Origin: Pseudomonadota bacterium
GTDB taxonomy: Bacteria > Desulfobacterota > Desulfobulbia > Desulfobulbales > SURF-16
Direction of reading: 5' to 3'
DNA length: 8,550 nucleotides
Assembly: GCA_030597865.1 (NCBI GenBank)
Contig: JAUVQZ010000120.1
Coordinates: forward strand, 1-8,550
Shown: piece by piece, positions 1-6,716 of the stretch
Position numbering within the stretch: the first letter of the stretch is position 1
Layout of the letters: each line of letters begins with the position of its first letter
Notes under the pieces: model-generated
What the model was told of the DNA's origin: nothing
Databases searched by the model: none
Seen by the model: the letters and a program-made list of their open reading frames with translations, nothing else
Position numbers and translations under genes: made by a program

Positions 1-126
1 CTTCCATGATCGTCGCGAGGCGATGGAGAGTGATGCCCGCACGGTGATCGGTCACGCGCGTCTGCGGATAATTGTAGGTTCGAATCTTTTCGGAACGCTC
101 GCCCGTTCCAACCTGGGCTCGATTTT
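1..126 (+). other. Disrupted 5' part of nrnA (frame-broken)
   Basis: No single open frame joins this stretch to the nrnA body that begins at 127. From 78 to about 122 a different frame reads [16 protein letters not shown], which fits the NrnA segment normally lying just before PGSDRL. It would run straight into the downstream frame if the T6 run at 123-128 had one T fewer. Upstream of 78 that frame has stops (69-71 and 75-77). A third frame (2 to about 64) reads [17 protein letters not shown], which weakly resembles the first strand of NrnA ending in its conserved His. The expected DGDAxGS motif is not seen intact in any frame. Either the window edge is low-quality sequence with several indels, or the gene's 5' end is damaged by indels and a deletion. 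Confidence 0.5.
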
Positions 127-909
127 TTGCCCGGCTCCGATCGGCTCATCACCGAACTGCCTGGCAATGAGGAGACGTTTGACTGCGCCGTTTCACTGGA
201 CTGCGGTGACAAGCGGCGCCTTGGCGAAGGCGTCGAACAGCTTCTGCGGCATAAACCATTTATCGCCATTGACCACCATGCCGGTCATCAGACCTTTGCT
301 GACGTTTCCTGGGTGGATGAACATCGCTCCTCCACCGGTGAGATGATCTATGACCTTTTGCGTTGCCTGGACTGCGAGATCAGTCAGGAGACAGCATATT
401 GCCTCTATACCGCCATTCTCACTGATACCGGTTCCTTTAAATACGAATCCACCACCGCCCATACCCTGCGGGTGGCTGCCGATCTCCTTGATTATGGTGT
501 CAAACCGGCTGAGATTTGCGGCCATATTTTTGATAATTATAGCAAGAACCGTTTACAGCTCCTGCAGTCTGTTTTGGGCTCCCTCTCCCTCCATGCTGAG
601 GATAGCGTGGCCTTTATCAGCGTCAGCCAGGACCTGCTCAACAGCACCGGCACCATCCCTGCCGACACAGAGCTCTTTATCAATTTCCCCAGGTCCCTGA
701 AAACGGTGAAGGTCGCTGTGTTCTTAAAGGAAACGGCAGACAATCTCATCGGGGTGTCCATGCGGGCCAAGGGTGAGGTTGATGTGGCTGAGGTGGCCCG
801 TGGTTTTGGCGGCGGCGGCCATCGTAATGCCGCCGGGTTTAAGGTCGCTGACATCTCACTTGCTCAACTTAAAGAGCAGTTGCTTGCCAAGTTTCTTCCC
901 CTTGTTTGA
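127..909 (+). CDS. nrnA: NrnA-type DHH/DHHA1 phosphoesterase (nanoRNase / pAp phosphatase), 5' end missing
   Basis: Family role: cytoplasmic manganese-dependent hydrolysis of 2-5 nt RNAs left by RNA decay, and in several bacteria dephosphorylation of 3'-phosphoadenosine 5'-phosphate. The readable 260 residues start at PGSDRL. A metal-binding LDCGD motif lies at about 24-28 and the signature IDHH at 48-51. The DHHA1 domain ends in [11 protein letters not shown] (about 228-238), the substrate-binding glycine loop. Intact members have about 310-330 residues, so some 60 N-terminal residues with the first Asp motif are missing from this frame. The TTG at 127 is only where the frame opens, within a T6 run, and is not a credible start. 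The stop overlaps the truB start, as expected for translational coupling in an nrnA-truB operon. The product call is firm; whether the gene is intact is not. Confidence 0.85.
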   Translation: MPGSDRLITELPGNEETFDCAVSLDCGDKRRLGEGVEQLLRHKPFIAIDHHAGHQTFADVSWVDEHRSSTGEMIYDLLRCLDCEISQETAYCLYTAILTDTGSFKYESTTAHTLRVAADLLDYGVKPAEICGHIFDNYSKNRLQLLQSVLGSLSLHAEDSVAFISVSQDLLNSTGTIPADTELFINFPRSLKTVKVAVFLKETADNLIGVSMRAKGEVDVAEVARGFGGGGHRNAAGFKVADISLAQLKEQLLAKFLPLV

Positions 910-1661
910 CCAGATTTGTGAGTGATCTTGCCCAGGCAACAGGGGTGGTACTGGTGGATAAGCCGGTGGGCCCCACATCCTTCCGTATGGTCCAGCAGGT
1001 GCGGCGGGCCTTGGGGATTAAGAAGGTGGGGCATGCCGGCACCCTGGACCCTTTTGCCTCGGGCCTCCTTGTTATCTGCGTCAGCCGTCCTGCCACCCGG
1101 ATCATTTCCCAGTTGATGGAGGGAGAGAAGGAGTATCTCGGCGTCCTGCGCCTGGGCCTTGAGACCGATACCCAGGATAGCGAGGGGGAAATCATTGCCG
1201 AGCAGGAGGTGCCTGAGCTGGACCGGCAACAGATCGAGACCTGTCTGGCCGGGTTTATGGGGCCACAACTGCAGCAGCCCCCCCGGTTTTCAGCCCTAAA
1301 GCATAGGGGTAAGCCCCTCTACTATTATGCCCGGAAGGGTATAGTGGTGGAGAAGGAACCGCGGCAAATAACCATTTTTGCCCTGGAATTTGTGGAATAT
1401 AGCGAAGAATATTTGCATATCCGCGTCGTTTGCAGTAAAGGAACCTATATTCGAACCCTGGCCACTGATATTGGCAGGGCCCTTGGCTGTGGCGCCTATC
1501 TCCATGGGCTGAGGCGAATCAGGTCAGGCCCGTTCCATGTCAAGGATGCCATAGATGGCAGCTTGCTGGCAGAGAGTGGTTCGGCCCGTCAACTCCTTGT
1601 TGATAATATGCTCTCGGTTGAGGAGGCCCTGGCCTTTTTGGCCGACCAGGAGAGAGTCTGA
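906..1661 (+). CDS. truB: tRNA pseudouridine(55) synthase TruB
   Basis: TruB isomerises U55 in the T loop of elongator tRNAs to pseudouridine and also acts as a tRNA chaperone. The 251-residue protein opens with the LVDKPVGPTSF motif (16-26). It carries the catalytic loop GHAGTLDPFASGLL (42-55) with catalytic Asp48, and later KGTYIRTLATDIG and the closing YLHGLRRIRSGPF of the catalytic domain. Only a short tail follows, so the C-terminal PUA-like domain of longer homologues such as the 314-residue E. coli protein is absent or reduced. The first start is TTG at 906, overlapping the nrnA stop as TTGA. A GTG at 918 is an alternative that would remove four residues. Neither has a clear Shine-Dalgarno sequence, so translation probably depends on ribosomes finishing nrnA. 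Confidence 0.95.
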   Translation: MTRFVSDLAQATGVVLVDKPVGPTSFRMVQQVRRALGIKKVGHAGTLDPFASGLLVICVSRPATRIISQLMEGEKEYLGVLRLGLETDTQDSEGEIIAEQEVPELDRQQIETCLAGFMGPQLQQPPRFSALKHRGKPLYYYARKGIVVEKEPRQITIFALEFVEYSEEYLHIRVVCSKGTYIRTLATDIGRALGCGAYLHGLRRIRSGPFHVKDAIDGSLLAESGSARQLLVDNMLSVEEALAFLADQERV

Positions 1662-1839
1662 CAGTTATACGAAAATAGGGGTGTTGCTCCTTGGTGGGGC
1701 GGTATCTCTGGGTGGTATGTACCATACATCTAACCCGGCGGAGCTGGATACGACCCTCTACAGCTCTAAATAGATCAAGGGGTTATTGAAGTTTTTTACG
1801 ATATTTACGTTTGTGCGTGGATATTTCTAACAGAGTGTC

Positions 1840-1867
1840 TAAACAAGCTGCAGGATGATGTTATAAT
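1840..1867 (+). promoter_or_regulatory. Candidate sigma-70-type promoter for rpsO
   Basis: A perfect TATAAT lies at 1862-1867, preceded with a 16-bp spacer by TAAACA at 1840-1845 (4 of 6 matches to TTGACA). Transcription would start near 1874, giving a leader of about 100 nt before rpsO, the length expected of an S15 autoregulatory leader. The dyad at 1869-1883 overlaps the predicted start. The call rests mainly on the -10 element. Confidence 0.4.
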
Positions 1868-1917
1868 CACCAGGCGGCCTGGTTTGCGGTATGGAAACTG
1901 TTTGTATTCCTGCCCCC

Positions 1918-1957
1918 TATGCCATGCCCCGTTGATTCACATCTCTTAAGCGGCATA
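1918..1957 (+). promoter_or_regulatory. Possible S15-responsive leader helix of rpsO
   Basis: TATGCC (1918-1923) is complementary to GGCATA (1952-1957), which ends three bases before the strong Shine-Dalgarno AGGGAGG (1961-1967). In many bacteria S15 represses its own mRNA by binding a structure beside its ribosome binding site, and these structures are not conserved between phyla. The position fits; the fold itself is inferred from only six base pairs. Confidence 0.3.
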
Positions 1958-1972
1958 ATAAGGGAGGTCATT

Positions 1973-2242
1973 ATGACCCTGGAAGTAGATCAGAAGCAGG
2001 AAATCATAGCAAAATTTGGTAAAACCCCCACCGATACCGGTTCTCCAGTTGTGCAGGTTGCCCTGCTCACGGCCCGTATTACCTATCTCACTGAACATTT
2101 TCAGACCCATAAGAAGGATCATCATTCCCGCCGCGGCCTGCTGAAGCTCGTTGGTCAGCGCCGTCGTCTTCTTAAGTATATCATGAAGCAGGATATTACC
2201 CAGTATCGTGACCTCATTGCCCAACTTGGCATTAGGAAGTAA
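1973..2242 (+). CDS. rpsO: 30S ribosomal protein S15
   Basis: S15 binds the central domain of 16S rRNA early in 30S assembly and forms intersubunit bridge B4. The protein from ATG 1973 is 89 residues, the usual length including Met. It contains the family core [14 protein letters not shown], then [13 protein letters not shown] with the conserved His, Asp and Ser that contact the rRNA, and the basic [12 protein letters not shown] 1973 was chosen because AGGGAGG lies five bases upstream and it gives the standard S15 N terminus. An in-frame ATG at 1919 would add 18 foreign residues. The gene sits between truB and pnp as in many proteobacteria, and an intrinsic terminator follows directly. Autogenous control through the leader is likely but not shown. 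Confidence 0.98.
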   Translation: MTLEVDQKQEIIAKFGKTPTDTGSPVVQVALLTARITYLTEHFQTHKKDHHSRRGLLKLVGQRRRLLKYIMKQDITQYRDLIAQLGIRK

Positions 2243-2250
2243 GTCATTCC

Positions 2251-2283
2251 TGGGCCGGCCCAAAGGGGTCGGCCCATTTTTTT
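2251..2283 (+). terminator. Intrinsic terminator after rpsO
   Basis: TGGGCCG (2251-2257) pairs with CGGCCCA (2270-2276). The stem extends inward through GCCC/GGGT (one G-U pair) to an AAAG loop, giving 11 pairs, and seven T follow at 2277-2283. It begins eight bases after the rpsO stop. It should separate most rpsO transcripts from pnp, so pnp needs readthrough or its own promoter. Confidence 0.92.
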
Positions 2284-2320
2284 CAAGCCGTAGAGATAAA
2301 GATCAAGGTGTTGCAAAGAT

Positions 2321-2387
2321 CCACGGAGATCACTAAGACCACGAAGCTGCCTGTCAGGTGGTGTCGTGCGCTTCGTGACCTTCGTGG
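2321..2387. repeat. Degenerate CACGAAG-type inverted repeat
   Basis: The left arm has three tandem 9-mers: CCACGGAGA (2321), TCACTAAGA (2330) and CCACGAAGC (2339). The right arm is their imperfect inverse: GCTTCGTGA (2370-2378) and CCTTCGTGG (2379-2387). The last 18 bases of the left arm match the reverse complement of the right arm at 14 positions. Between them is CCTGTCAGG. Purine-rich 9-mers of this kind are common in intergenic DNA of Deltaproteobacteria. Related sequence lies at 4666-4718 and 6121-6255. Confidence 0.7.
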
Positions 2388-2403
2388 CAAGGACGAACAC
2401 CGT

Positions 2404-2460
2404 GCCACAGAATCCAGGGCGCTCCATGCCGCAGGCATGCATCGCCCTGGGGTCTGTGGC
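2404..2460 (+). promoter_or_regulatory. Long pnp leader hairpin (candidate RNase III site)
   Basis: Three nested perfect arms form one rod: GCCACAGA (2404-2411) with TCTGTGGC (2453-2460), CCAGGGCG (2414-2421) with CGCCCTGG (2443-2450), and CATGCC (2425-2430) with GGCATG (2434-2439). That is 22 pairs with two small internal loops, and no T-run follows, so it is not a terminator. It ends 37 bases before the pnp ATG. In E. coli an RNase III-cut stem at the same place triggers PNPase-dependent autorepression. By analogy this may do the same; a mobile palindrome is the alternative. Confidence 0.65.
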
Positions 2461-2497
2461 TTGTATTGACATCTGCAGCATAAATACAGGAGATTCC

Positions 2498-4582
2498 ATG
2501 TATAAAAAAGTTGAAGTTGAAGTTGGCGGTCGTCCCTTGACCATTGAAACAGGAAAGATAGCCAAGCAGGCCAGCGGCTCTGTGGTGGTAACCTATGGCG
2601 AAACCGTGGTTCTGGTAACCGCAGTTGGTGCCAAGGAGCCCAAGCCCAATGCTGATTTTCTGCCCCTCACCGTTGAGTATCAGGAGCGTTTTTACGCAGT
2701 GGGCCGGATCCCCGGAAGTTTCTTCCGCCGCGAGATTGGCCGCCCCACCGAGAAAGAGACCCTGACCTGCCGCCTGATTGACCGCCCCATGCGGCCGCTC
2801 TTTGCCGATGGCTATTCCTGTGAGACCCAGGTTATCGCCACCGTGCTTTCGGCTGATAAGGAAAACGATTCTGACATGCTGGCCTTGGTCGGCGCCTCTG
2901 CTGCCCTGTCCATCTCTCATATTCCCTTTAACGGTCCCGTTGCCGGGGTCCGGGTGGGTATGATTGATGGCGAGTATGTCATTAATCCCACCACCACCCA
3001 GCAGGAGGACTCGATCCTTGATCTCATCGTCGCCGGTACCAAGAACGCGGTGGTTATGGTTGAGGGTGGCGCTGAGATGCTCAGTGAGGAGGTTATCCTC
3101 GAGGGTATTTATGCCGGTCATGATGCCCTGAAGGCCATTATCGCCGTCCAGGAAGAGATGCAGGCTGCCGTGGGTATTGCCAAGATGGTGGTTGCTGCCC
3201 CTGAGGTGGATGCTGAGCTCCAGAAGCAGGTGGCGGCCATTGCTGCCGGCCCCATGGAGAAGGTGATCACCACCCCGGAGAAGATGGAGCGTTACGCCGC
3301 CTTTGATGCCCTGAAGGCCGAGGTGGTTGCCAAGTTTGAGGAAGATGCCGACTTTGATCGCCAGGGCGAGGTCAAGGGCCTCCTCAAAGACCTGCAGAAG
3401 GACATGATGCGGGCCCGTATCGTTGACAAGGGCGAGCGCATCGGCGGTCGTAAGTTTGACGAGGTTCGCGATATTGCCACTGAGGTGGCGTTGCTGCCCA
3501 GGGTTCATGGTTCTGCCCTCTTTACCCGTGGCGAGACCCAGTCCATTGTTACCACCACCCTGGGTTCCGGTGCTGATGAGCAGCGTGTTGAGACCCTGCA
3601 GGGTATGGATTTTCGTAAATTCATGCTCCACTATAATTTCCCGCCCTTCTGTGTTGGCGAGGCCCGTTTCATGCGCGGCCCCAGCCGTCGTGACATCGGT
3701 CATGGCGCCCTGGCCACCCGTGGCCTGGAGAAGGTGCTGCCCTCTGAGGAAGAATTTCCCTATACCATCCGCATCGTTTCCGACATCACGGAGTCCAACG
3801 GCTCCTCCTCCATGGCCTCGGTATGCGGCGGCTCCCTGTCCCTGATGGATGCCGGTGTGCCCATCAAGGCCCCTGTCTCCGGTGTGGCCATGGGCCTTAT
3901 CAAGGATGGCGACAAGGTGGTTGTCCTCACCGATATCCTCGGCGATGAGGATCATCTGGGCGACATGGATTTCAAGGTGACCGGTACTGCCGAAGGCATC
4001 ACTGCCCTGCAGATGGATATCAAAATCGAGGGTGTGGATCGTGAGATCATGACCACGGCCCTGGCCCAGGCCAAGGACGGTCGTCTCCATATCCTGGATG
4101 AGATGGCCAAGTCAATGGATGCGCCCCGTGCTGAAATGCCGGACCATGCCCCCAAGATTATCACCATGCAGATCAATCCTGATAAGATCCGTGATCTCAT
4201 CGGCCCTGGTGGTAAGGTTATTCGCGGCATCCAGGCTGATCTTGATGTCAAGGTCGATGTGGTGGATTCCGGTGAGGTGAAGATCTTTGCCGCTTCCGGT
4301 GAGCTGGCCCAGAAGGCCATGGATATGGTTAATGAGGTCACTGCCGAGGCAGAAATTGGCAAGATCTACAACGGTGTGGTCAAGACCATCGTTGATTTTG
4401 GCGCCTTTGTCGAGATTCTGCCCGGTACCGACGGACTTGTTCATATCTCTGAGCTGGAAAACGGCCGTGTTGAAAAGGTCACCGATGTCCTGAAGGAAGG
4501 TGACGAGGTCAAGGTCAAGGTGCTTGCCGTGGATCAGCGTGGCAAGATCCGCCTGAGCCGTAAGGCCTGTCTTGAAGACTAG
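2498..4582 (+). CDS. pnp: Polyribonucleotide nucleotidyltransferase (PNPase)
   Basis: PNPase is a trimeric ring that degrades RNA 3' to 5' with phosphate, releasing nucleoside diphosphates, and it can add tails in reverse. The 694 residues show the full family layout. The first RNase PH-like domain (about 1-145) includes [11 protein letters not shown]. An all-helical linker (about 150-230) follows. The second RNase PH domain (about 300-540) includes FTRGETQS and the catalytic [10 protein letters not shown] with Asp483 and Asp489, equivalent to E. coli Asp486 and Asp492. A KH domain has the IGPGG loop (568-572), and an S1 domain starts near 621 ([19 protein letters not shown]). The protein ends at residue 694, with no long acidic tail for RNase E docking. 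ATG 2498 is preceded by CAGGAGA. The same frame opens upstream at 2366 but crosses the repeat and hairpin, so that extension is not coding. Feedback control through the leader hairpin is probable. Confidence 0.98.
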   Translation: MYKKVEVEVGGRPLTIETGKIAKQASGSVVVTYGETVVLVTAVGAKEPKPNADFLPLTVEYQERFYAVGRIPGSFFRREIGRPTEKETLTCRLIDRPMRPLFADGYSCETQVIATVLSADKENDSDMLALVGASAALSISHIPFNGPVAGVRVGMIDGEYVINPTTTQQEDSILDLIVAGTKNAVVMVEGGAEMLSEEVILEGIYAGHDALKAIIAVQEEMQAAVGIAKMVVAAPEVDAELQKQVAAIAAGPMEKVITTPEKMERYAAFDALKAEVVAKFEEDADFDRQGEVKGLLKDLQKDMMRARIVDKGERIGGRKFDEVRDIATEVALLPRVHGSALFTRGETQSIVTTTLGSGADEQRVETLQGMDFRKFMLHYNFPPFCVGEARFMRGPSRRDIGHGALATRGLEKVLPSEEEFPYTIRIVSDITESNGSSSMASVCGGSLSLMDAGVPIKAPVSGVAMGLIKDGDKVVVLTDILGDEDHLGDMDFKVTGTAEGITALQMDIKIEGVDREIMTTALAQAKDGRLHILDEMAKSMDAPRAEMPDHAPKIITMQINPDKIRDLIGPGGKVIRGIQADLDVKVDVVDSGEVKIFAASGELAQKAMDMVNEVTAEAEIGKIYNGVVKTIVDFGAFVEILPGTDGLVHISELENGRVEKVTDVLKEGDEVKVKVLAVDQRGKIRLSRKACLED

Positions 4583-4606
4583 GCATCTTTAGCACAACAG
4601 TATGGG

Positions 4607-4643
4607 AAGGGCCGGGGACTGATGTTCCCTGCCCTTTTTTTTT
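4607..4643 (+). terminator. Intrinsic terminator after pnp
   Basis: AAGGGC (4607-4612) pairs with GCCCTT (4631-4636). After one C/T mismatch GGGGAC (4614-4619) pairs with GTTCCC (4624-4629, one G-U) around a TGAT loop. Nine T follow (4635-4643). It starts 24 bases after the pnp stop. Confidence 0.92.
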
Positions 4644-4665
4644 GTTGAGGATTTGTTGTATGGTT

Positions 4666-4718
4666 TTCACCCCAGAGAGTTTTTTGAGCGGCAAGTTGCC
4701 TCTGTCCTCTGTGGTGAA
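4666..4718. repeat. CACAGAG-type dyad in the pnp-M16 gap
   Basis: TTCACC-C-CAGAG (4666-4677) is the inverse of CTCTG-T-GGTGAA (4707-4718), giving 11 pairs with one mismatch. Read on the minus strand the right arm is TTCACCACAGAGGACAGAGG, the purine-rich CACAGAG pattern seen again at 6121-6140. A short perfect palindrome GGCAAGTTGCC (4690-4700) lies inside the loop. In mRNA it would form a hairpin in the M16 leader, ending 23 bases before the start codon. Confidence 0.55.
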
Positions 4719-4741
4719 TCAATATGTAGGTAAGGCCCAGA

Positions 4742-5992
4742 ATGTTCAATAAAAGCGTTTTTGCAAACGGCGTCAGGGTGGTCAGTGAAAGGATCCCTAA
4801 TGCCCGCACTGTTTCCCTGGGAATCTGGGTGGATGTGGGCAGCCGTGATGAGGTACAGGCCAGCAGCGGCATCTCCCATTTTTTGGAACATATGTTTTTT
4901 AAGGGAACCACAACCCTTACGGCCCAACAGATCGCCAGGGAGTTGGACAGCTTCGGTGGTATGGCCAACGCCTTTACCTCCAAGGACACCACCTGTCTCT
5001 ACTCCACGGTATTGGATAGTAAACTGCCGGATCTTATCGCTCTTTTTTCCGATATGTTCCACCATTCCCAATTTGTCGACGATGAGATCGGCCGCGAGCG
5101 CCAGGTGATTCTCCAGGAGATTTCCATGGTGGAGGATATCCCTGAAGACCAGATCCATGAGATCTTTGAGGCCTCCTTCTGGGGTGATAATTCCTTGTCT
5201 CGACCGGTCCTGGGCGATCAGCAGGTGGTGGGCCAGATGCGTGGCAGCCAGCTCCATAGCTATATCCAAGGGTTATATGCGCCGACCAAGATAGTAATCA
5301 GTTGCGCCGGCAATGTGGATCATCAGGAGCTTTGTCAGCTCTTGGAACCCCTTTGGGCCGATTTTTCCTGGGGATCTGAGGGGCATGACAGACTGGCCCC
5401 CGTGGCCCAACGTGATTTGGTCCAAAAGGTTGTCAGTAAGGAGCTTGAACAGGTGCAACTTGTCATGGGGGCCAAGGGCCTTGAGATTACCTCTGAGGAT
5501 AGGTATGCCCTGGTGCTGTTAAATACCATTCTCGGCGGTAATATGAGTTCCCGCCTCTTCCAGGAGGTACGGGAGAAGAGGGGACTTGCCTATTCCATTT
5601 CATCCTTTATTGAGTCCTATGTCGATTGCGGTTATGTCGGGGTCTCGTGCGGCATTGCGCCGGCATCAATCAATCAAACCCTGGCCGTTATTGGCGAGCA
5701 ATTTCGCCTCCTGGGTAAGGAGGAGAAATTGTCCCGGGAAGAGATGGGCCATGCCCTGGATTATACCCGGGGCAGCCTCTATCTGGCCGCAGAGAATCTT
5801 GAGTCACGCATGACCAGAAATGCCCGGAACGAACTCTATTTCGGCCGACAGATTCCCCTTGCTGAGGTGGTCAGCCAATTTGAGAAGGTGACGGTCACGG
5901 ATGTTGCCGTGCTTGCCAGGAGGATCTTTGCCGAACCCCTCTGTGCCGTTGCCCTGGGACCTGTGCAGGAAGATGAGGTGAACTGGGTCTAG
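4742..5992 (+). CDS. M16 (pitrilysin) family zinc peptidase, YmxG/MPP-beta-like
   Basis: The 416-residue protein is the half-size M16 form, with two homologous domains, that works as a dimeric clamshell on peptides. The inverted zinc motif HFLEH is at 46-50, with Glu49 as base and His46/His50 as ligands. The third ligand is Glu126 in VILQEISMVE. The second half has the conserved REKRGLAYSISSF stretch that helps bind substrate. No signal peptide is visible: the chain begins FNKSVFANGVRVVSERIP, so it is probably cytoplasmic. ATG 4742 is the only sensible start, because the same frame is closed by TAG at 4727; the ribosome site (TAAGG) is weak. A gene of this family beside pnp is common in many bacteria. 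The natural substrate is unknown, so no symbol is given. Confidence 0.93.
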   Translation: MFNKSVFANGVRVVSERIPNARTVSLGIWVDVGSRDEVQASSGISHFLEHMFFKGTTTLTAQQIARELDSFGGMANAFTSKDTTCLYSTVLDSKLPDLIALFSDMFHHSQFVDDEIGRERQVILQEISMVEDIPEDQIHEIFEASFWGDNSLSRPVLGDQQVVGQMRGSQLHSYIQGLYAPTKIVISCAGNVDHQELCQLLEPLWADFSWGSEGHDRLAPVAQRDLVQKVVSKELEQVQLVMGAKGLEITSEDRYALVLLNTILGGNMSSRLFQEVREKRGLAYSISSFIESYVDCGYVGVSCGIAPASINQTLAVIGEQFRLLGKEEKLSREEMGHALDYTRGSLYLAAENLESRMTRNARNELYFGRQIPLAEVVSQFEKVTVTDVAVLARRIFAEPLCAVALGPVQEDEVNWV

Positions 5993-6068
5993 TAGCCGCA
6001 TAAAAGATTAATCGCGGCGCATCTTGCCCGTTATTTGACACGCCAATCCTGTTGCGACTTCTGTTTGT

Positions 6069-6294
6069 GAAGGGCATAAAAAAAGGTTCATCGTCGAAGT
6101 CCGGGTAGACTCTTTGTTAAAACACAGAGACACAGAGGCTTTCTTTTTGCAATCCCTCTGAGCCTTTGTGTTTGGCAAGATGGTTAGCCGCCGAGTCTGA
6201 AGGCTGACATCCTCCCTCTCCCAGGCCTTTCTTCCATGGTTTCCGTGGCAAAAACAAAGTCATGCCCACACATTGACGAAGGGCATAAAAAAAG
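6069..6294. repeat. 17-bp direct repeats flanking a repeat-rich segment
   Basis: GAAGGGCATAAAAAAAG occurs exactly at 6069-6085 and again at 6278-6294, 209 bp apart. The right copy forms the start of the terminator hairpin at 6287-6321. The left copy has the same A7 tract but no downstream arm. The 192 bases between them carry the CACAGAG-type dyad. This could be a duplicated target flanking an inserted palindromic element, or a decayed copy of the terminator's leading edge. Confidence 0.6.
6121..6255. repeat. CACAGAG / CCACGGAAA-type repeat, third copy of the class
   Basis: ACACAGAG is repeated in tandem from 6122. ACACAGAGGCT (6130-6140) pairs with AGCCTTTGTGT (6161-6171), 11 pairs with one G-U, around a 20-nt loop. 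Near 6230-6250 the minus strand reads CCACGGAAA then CCATGGAAG, the same 9-base period as at 2321-2387. The coordinates cover the visible repeat units rather than proven element ends. Confidence 0.6.
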
Positions 6295-6321
6295 CCGGGA
6301 CTTACAGGTCCCGGCTTTTTT
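6287..6321. terminator. Bidirectional intrinsic terminator
   Basis: GCCGGGAC (6294-6301) pairs perfectly with GTCCCGGC (6308-6315) around a TTACAG loop. A7 (6287-6293) precedes it and T6 (6316-6321) follows, so it can stop transcription on both strands. It lies between the M16 gene and the converging minus-strand operon, whose stop is 28 bases away. Confidence 0.95.
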
Positions 6322-6348
6322 ATGGAAGGGTAGGGGGAAAGGGGCTTT

Positions 6349-6660
6349 TTAGGCCTTGGCGCCAGTTTCCCTGCCAGATTTGTCGATATATTTGAAGAAT
6401 ACTGGAAAGGCCACAAAAAAGGCACCGGCCATCAGGTATTCAACGCCCTTGATGTGGGTATAGAAGTCAACCAGGGTCTCATACTCGCCTAAGTTGCCGG
6501 TTGCCACCAGGAACTGGCGAAGCATCTCGCCGACCTGGAAGTTTACAGAGGACAAACCCGTGACAAAGGCCATTATGGCCCAGATGCCAAAGGCGCCTGC
6601 CAGGCCTGCCATAATCCCCAAAAATGCGCCCATACCTTTATTTTCGTTGCTGTCAGCCAT
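6349..6660 (-). CDS. Small membrane protein, 103 aa, unrecognised
   Basis: I do not recognise the family. The chain starts MADSNENKGMGAF. It has a Gly/Ala-rich hydrophobic segment at about 11-36, a 36-residue stretch with charged positions (VNFQVGEMLRQF to GEYETLVDFYTHIKGVE), a second hydrophobic helix at about 76-91 with several Phe, and a basic tail (YIDKSGRETGAKA). Two membrane helices are therefore likely, and no Cys or His cluster suggests a cofactor. The start is ATG 6660: AGGAG lies seven bases upstream. The ATG six bases earlier is only one base from AGGAG, too close. It lies 56 bases after the other small membrane-protein gene on the same strand, and both share one upstream promoter region and one terminator. 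A partner role in a membrane complex is possible but unproven. Confidence 0.75.
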   Translation of the reverse strand: MADSNENKGMGAFLGIMAGLAGAFGIWAIMAFVTGLSSVNFQVGEMLRQFLVATGNLGEYETLVDFYTHIKGVEYLMAGAFFVAFPVFFKYIDKSGRETGAKA

Positions 6661-6692
6661 TGTCATGCTCCTGAGTAATGATTGTATTTTGC

Positions 6693-6710
6693 CTTCCCTT
6701 GACTGGGAAG
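6693..6710 (-). other. Intercistronic hairpin between the two small membrane genes
   Basis: On the minus strand CTTCCC-AGTCAA-GGGAAG forms a 6-bp stem with a 6-nt loop, without a T-run. It could tune the ratio or stability of the two parts of the message. Too small for a firm call. Confidence 0.3.
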
Positions 6711-6716
6711 AATCCC

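Larger units (their letters stand above)
1662..1972. other. truB-rpsO intergenic region
   Basis: These 311 bases contain no convincing gene and no intrinsic terminator after truB. A 30-codon frame opening with GTG at 1681 lacks family signals. Visible structure includes a small dyad (GTATG-TAC-CATAC) near 1716, a candidate promoter at 1840-1867, a perfect 6-bp dyad ACCAGG/CCTGGT at 1869-1883 at the predicted transcription start, and a leader helix next to the rpsO ribosome binding site. The latter half is probably the rpsO 5' untranslated region. Confidence 0.6.
5993..6348. other. Repeat-rich spacer between M16 gene and minus-strand operon
   Basis: These 356 bases contain no supportable gene. 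They hold a 17-bp direct repeat (6069-6085 and 6278-6294), CACAGAG/CCACGGAAA-type repeats between its copies, and a bidirectional terminator at the end. A short GCCGC/GCGGC pair (about 5997-6019) follows the M16 stop but has no T-run, so M16 transcripts probably end only at 6287-6321. Confidence 0.7.

Noticed and set aside
77..87. tRNA T-loop-like GGTTCGAATC
   Set aside because: The flanking bases do not pair as a T stem and no acceptor or anticodon arms are present. The bases fit the NrnA coding frame.
1681..1773. 30-codon frame starting GTG after truB
   Set aside because: There is no convincing ribosome site, no recognisable protein signal, and it is short enough to be chance.
1919..1972. 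Upstream ATG start for rpsO at 1919
   Set aside because: It would add 18 residues not found in S15, and the strong AGGGAGG site serves ATG 1973.
2466..2486. TTGACA (2466) with TAAATA (2481) before pnp
   Set aside because: The spacing is only nine bases, too short for a sigma-70 promoter.
2366..2497. N-terminal extension of pnp
   Set aside because: The frame is open but crosses the repeat and the leader hairpin. The conserved PNPase start and the CAGGAGA site both point to ATG 2498.
2354..4090. Open frame of 578 codons on the minus strand
   Set aside because: It is antisense to pnp and arises from the C/G-ending codon bias of that gene. It has no family motifs and no credible ribosome site.
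6035..6063. TTGACA after the M16 gene
   Set aside because: No -10-like hexamer lies 16-18 bases downstream, and no plus-strand gene follows.
6069..6294. CRISPR-like reading of the direct repeats
   Set aside because: There are only two 17-bp copies 209 bp apart, without regular spacers or cas genes.
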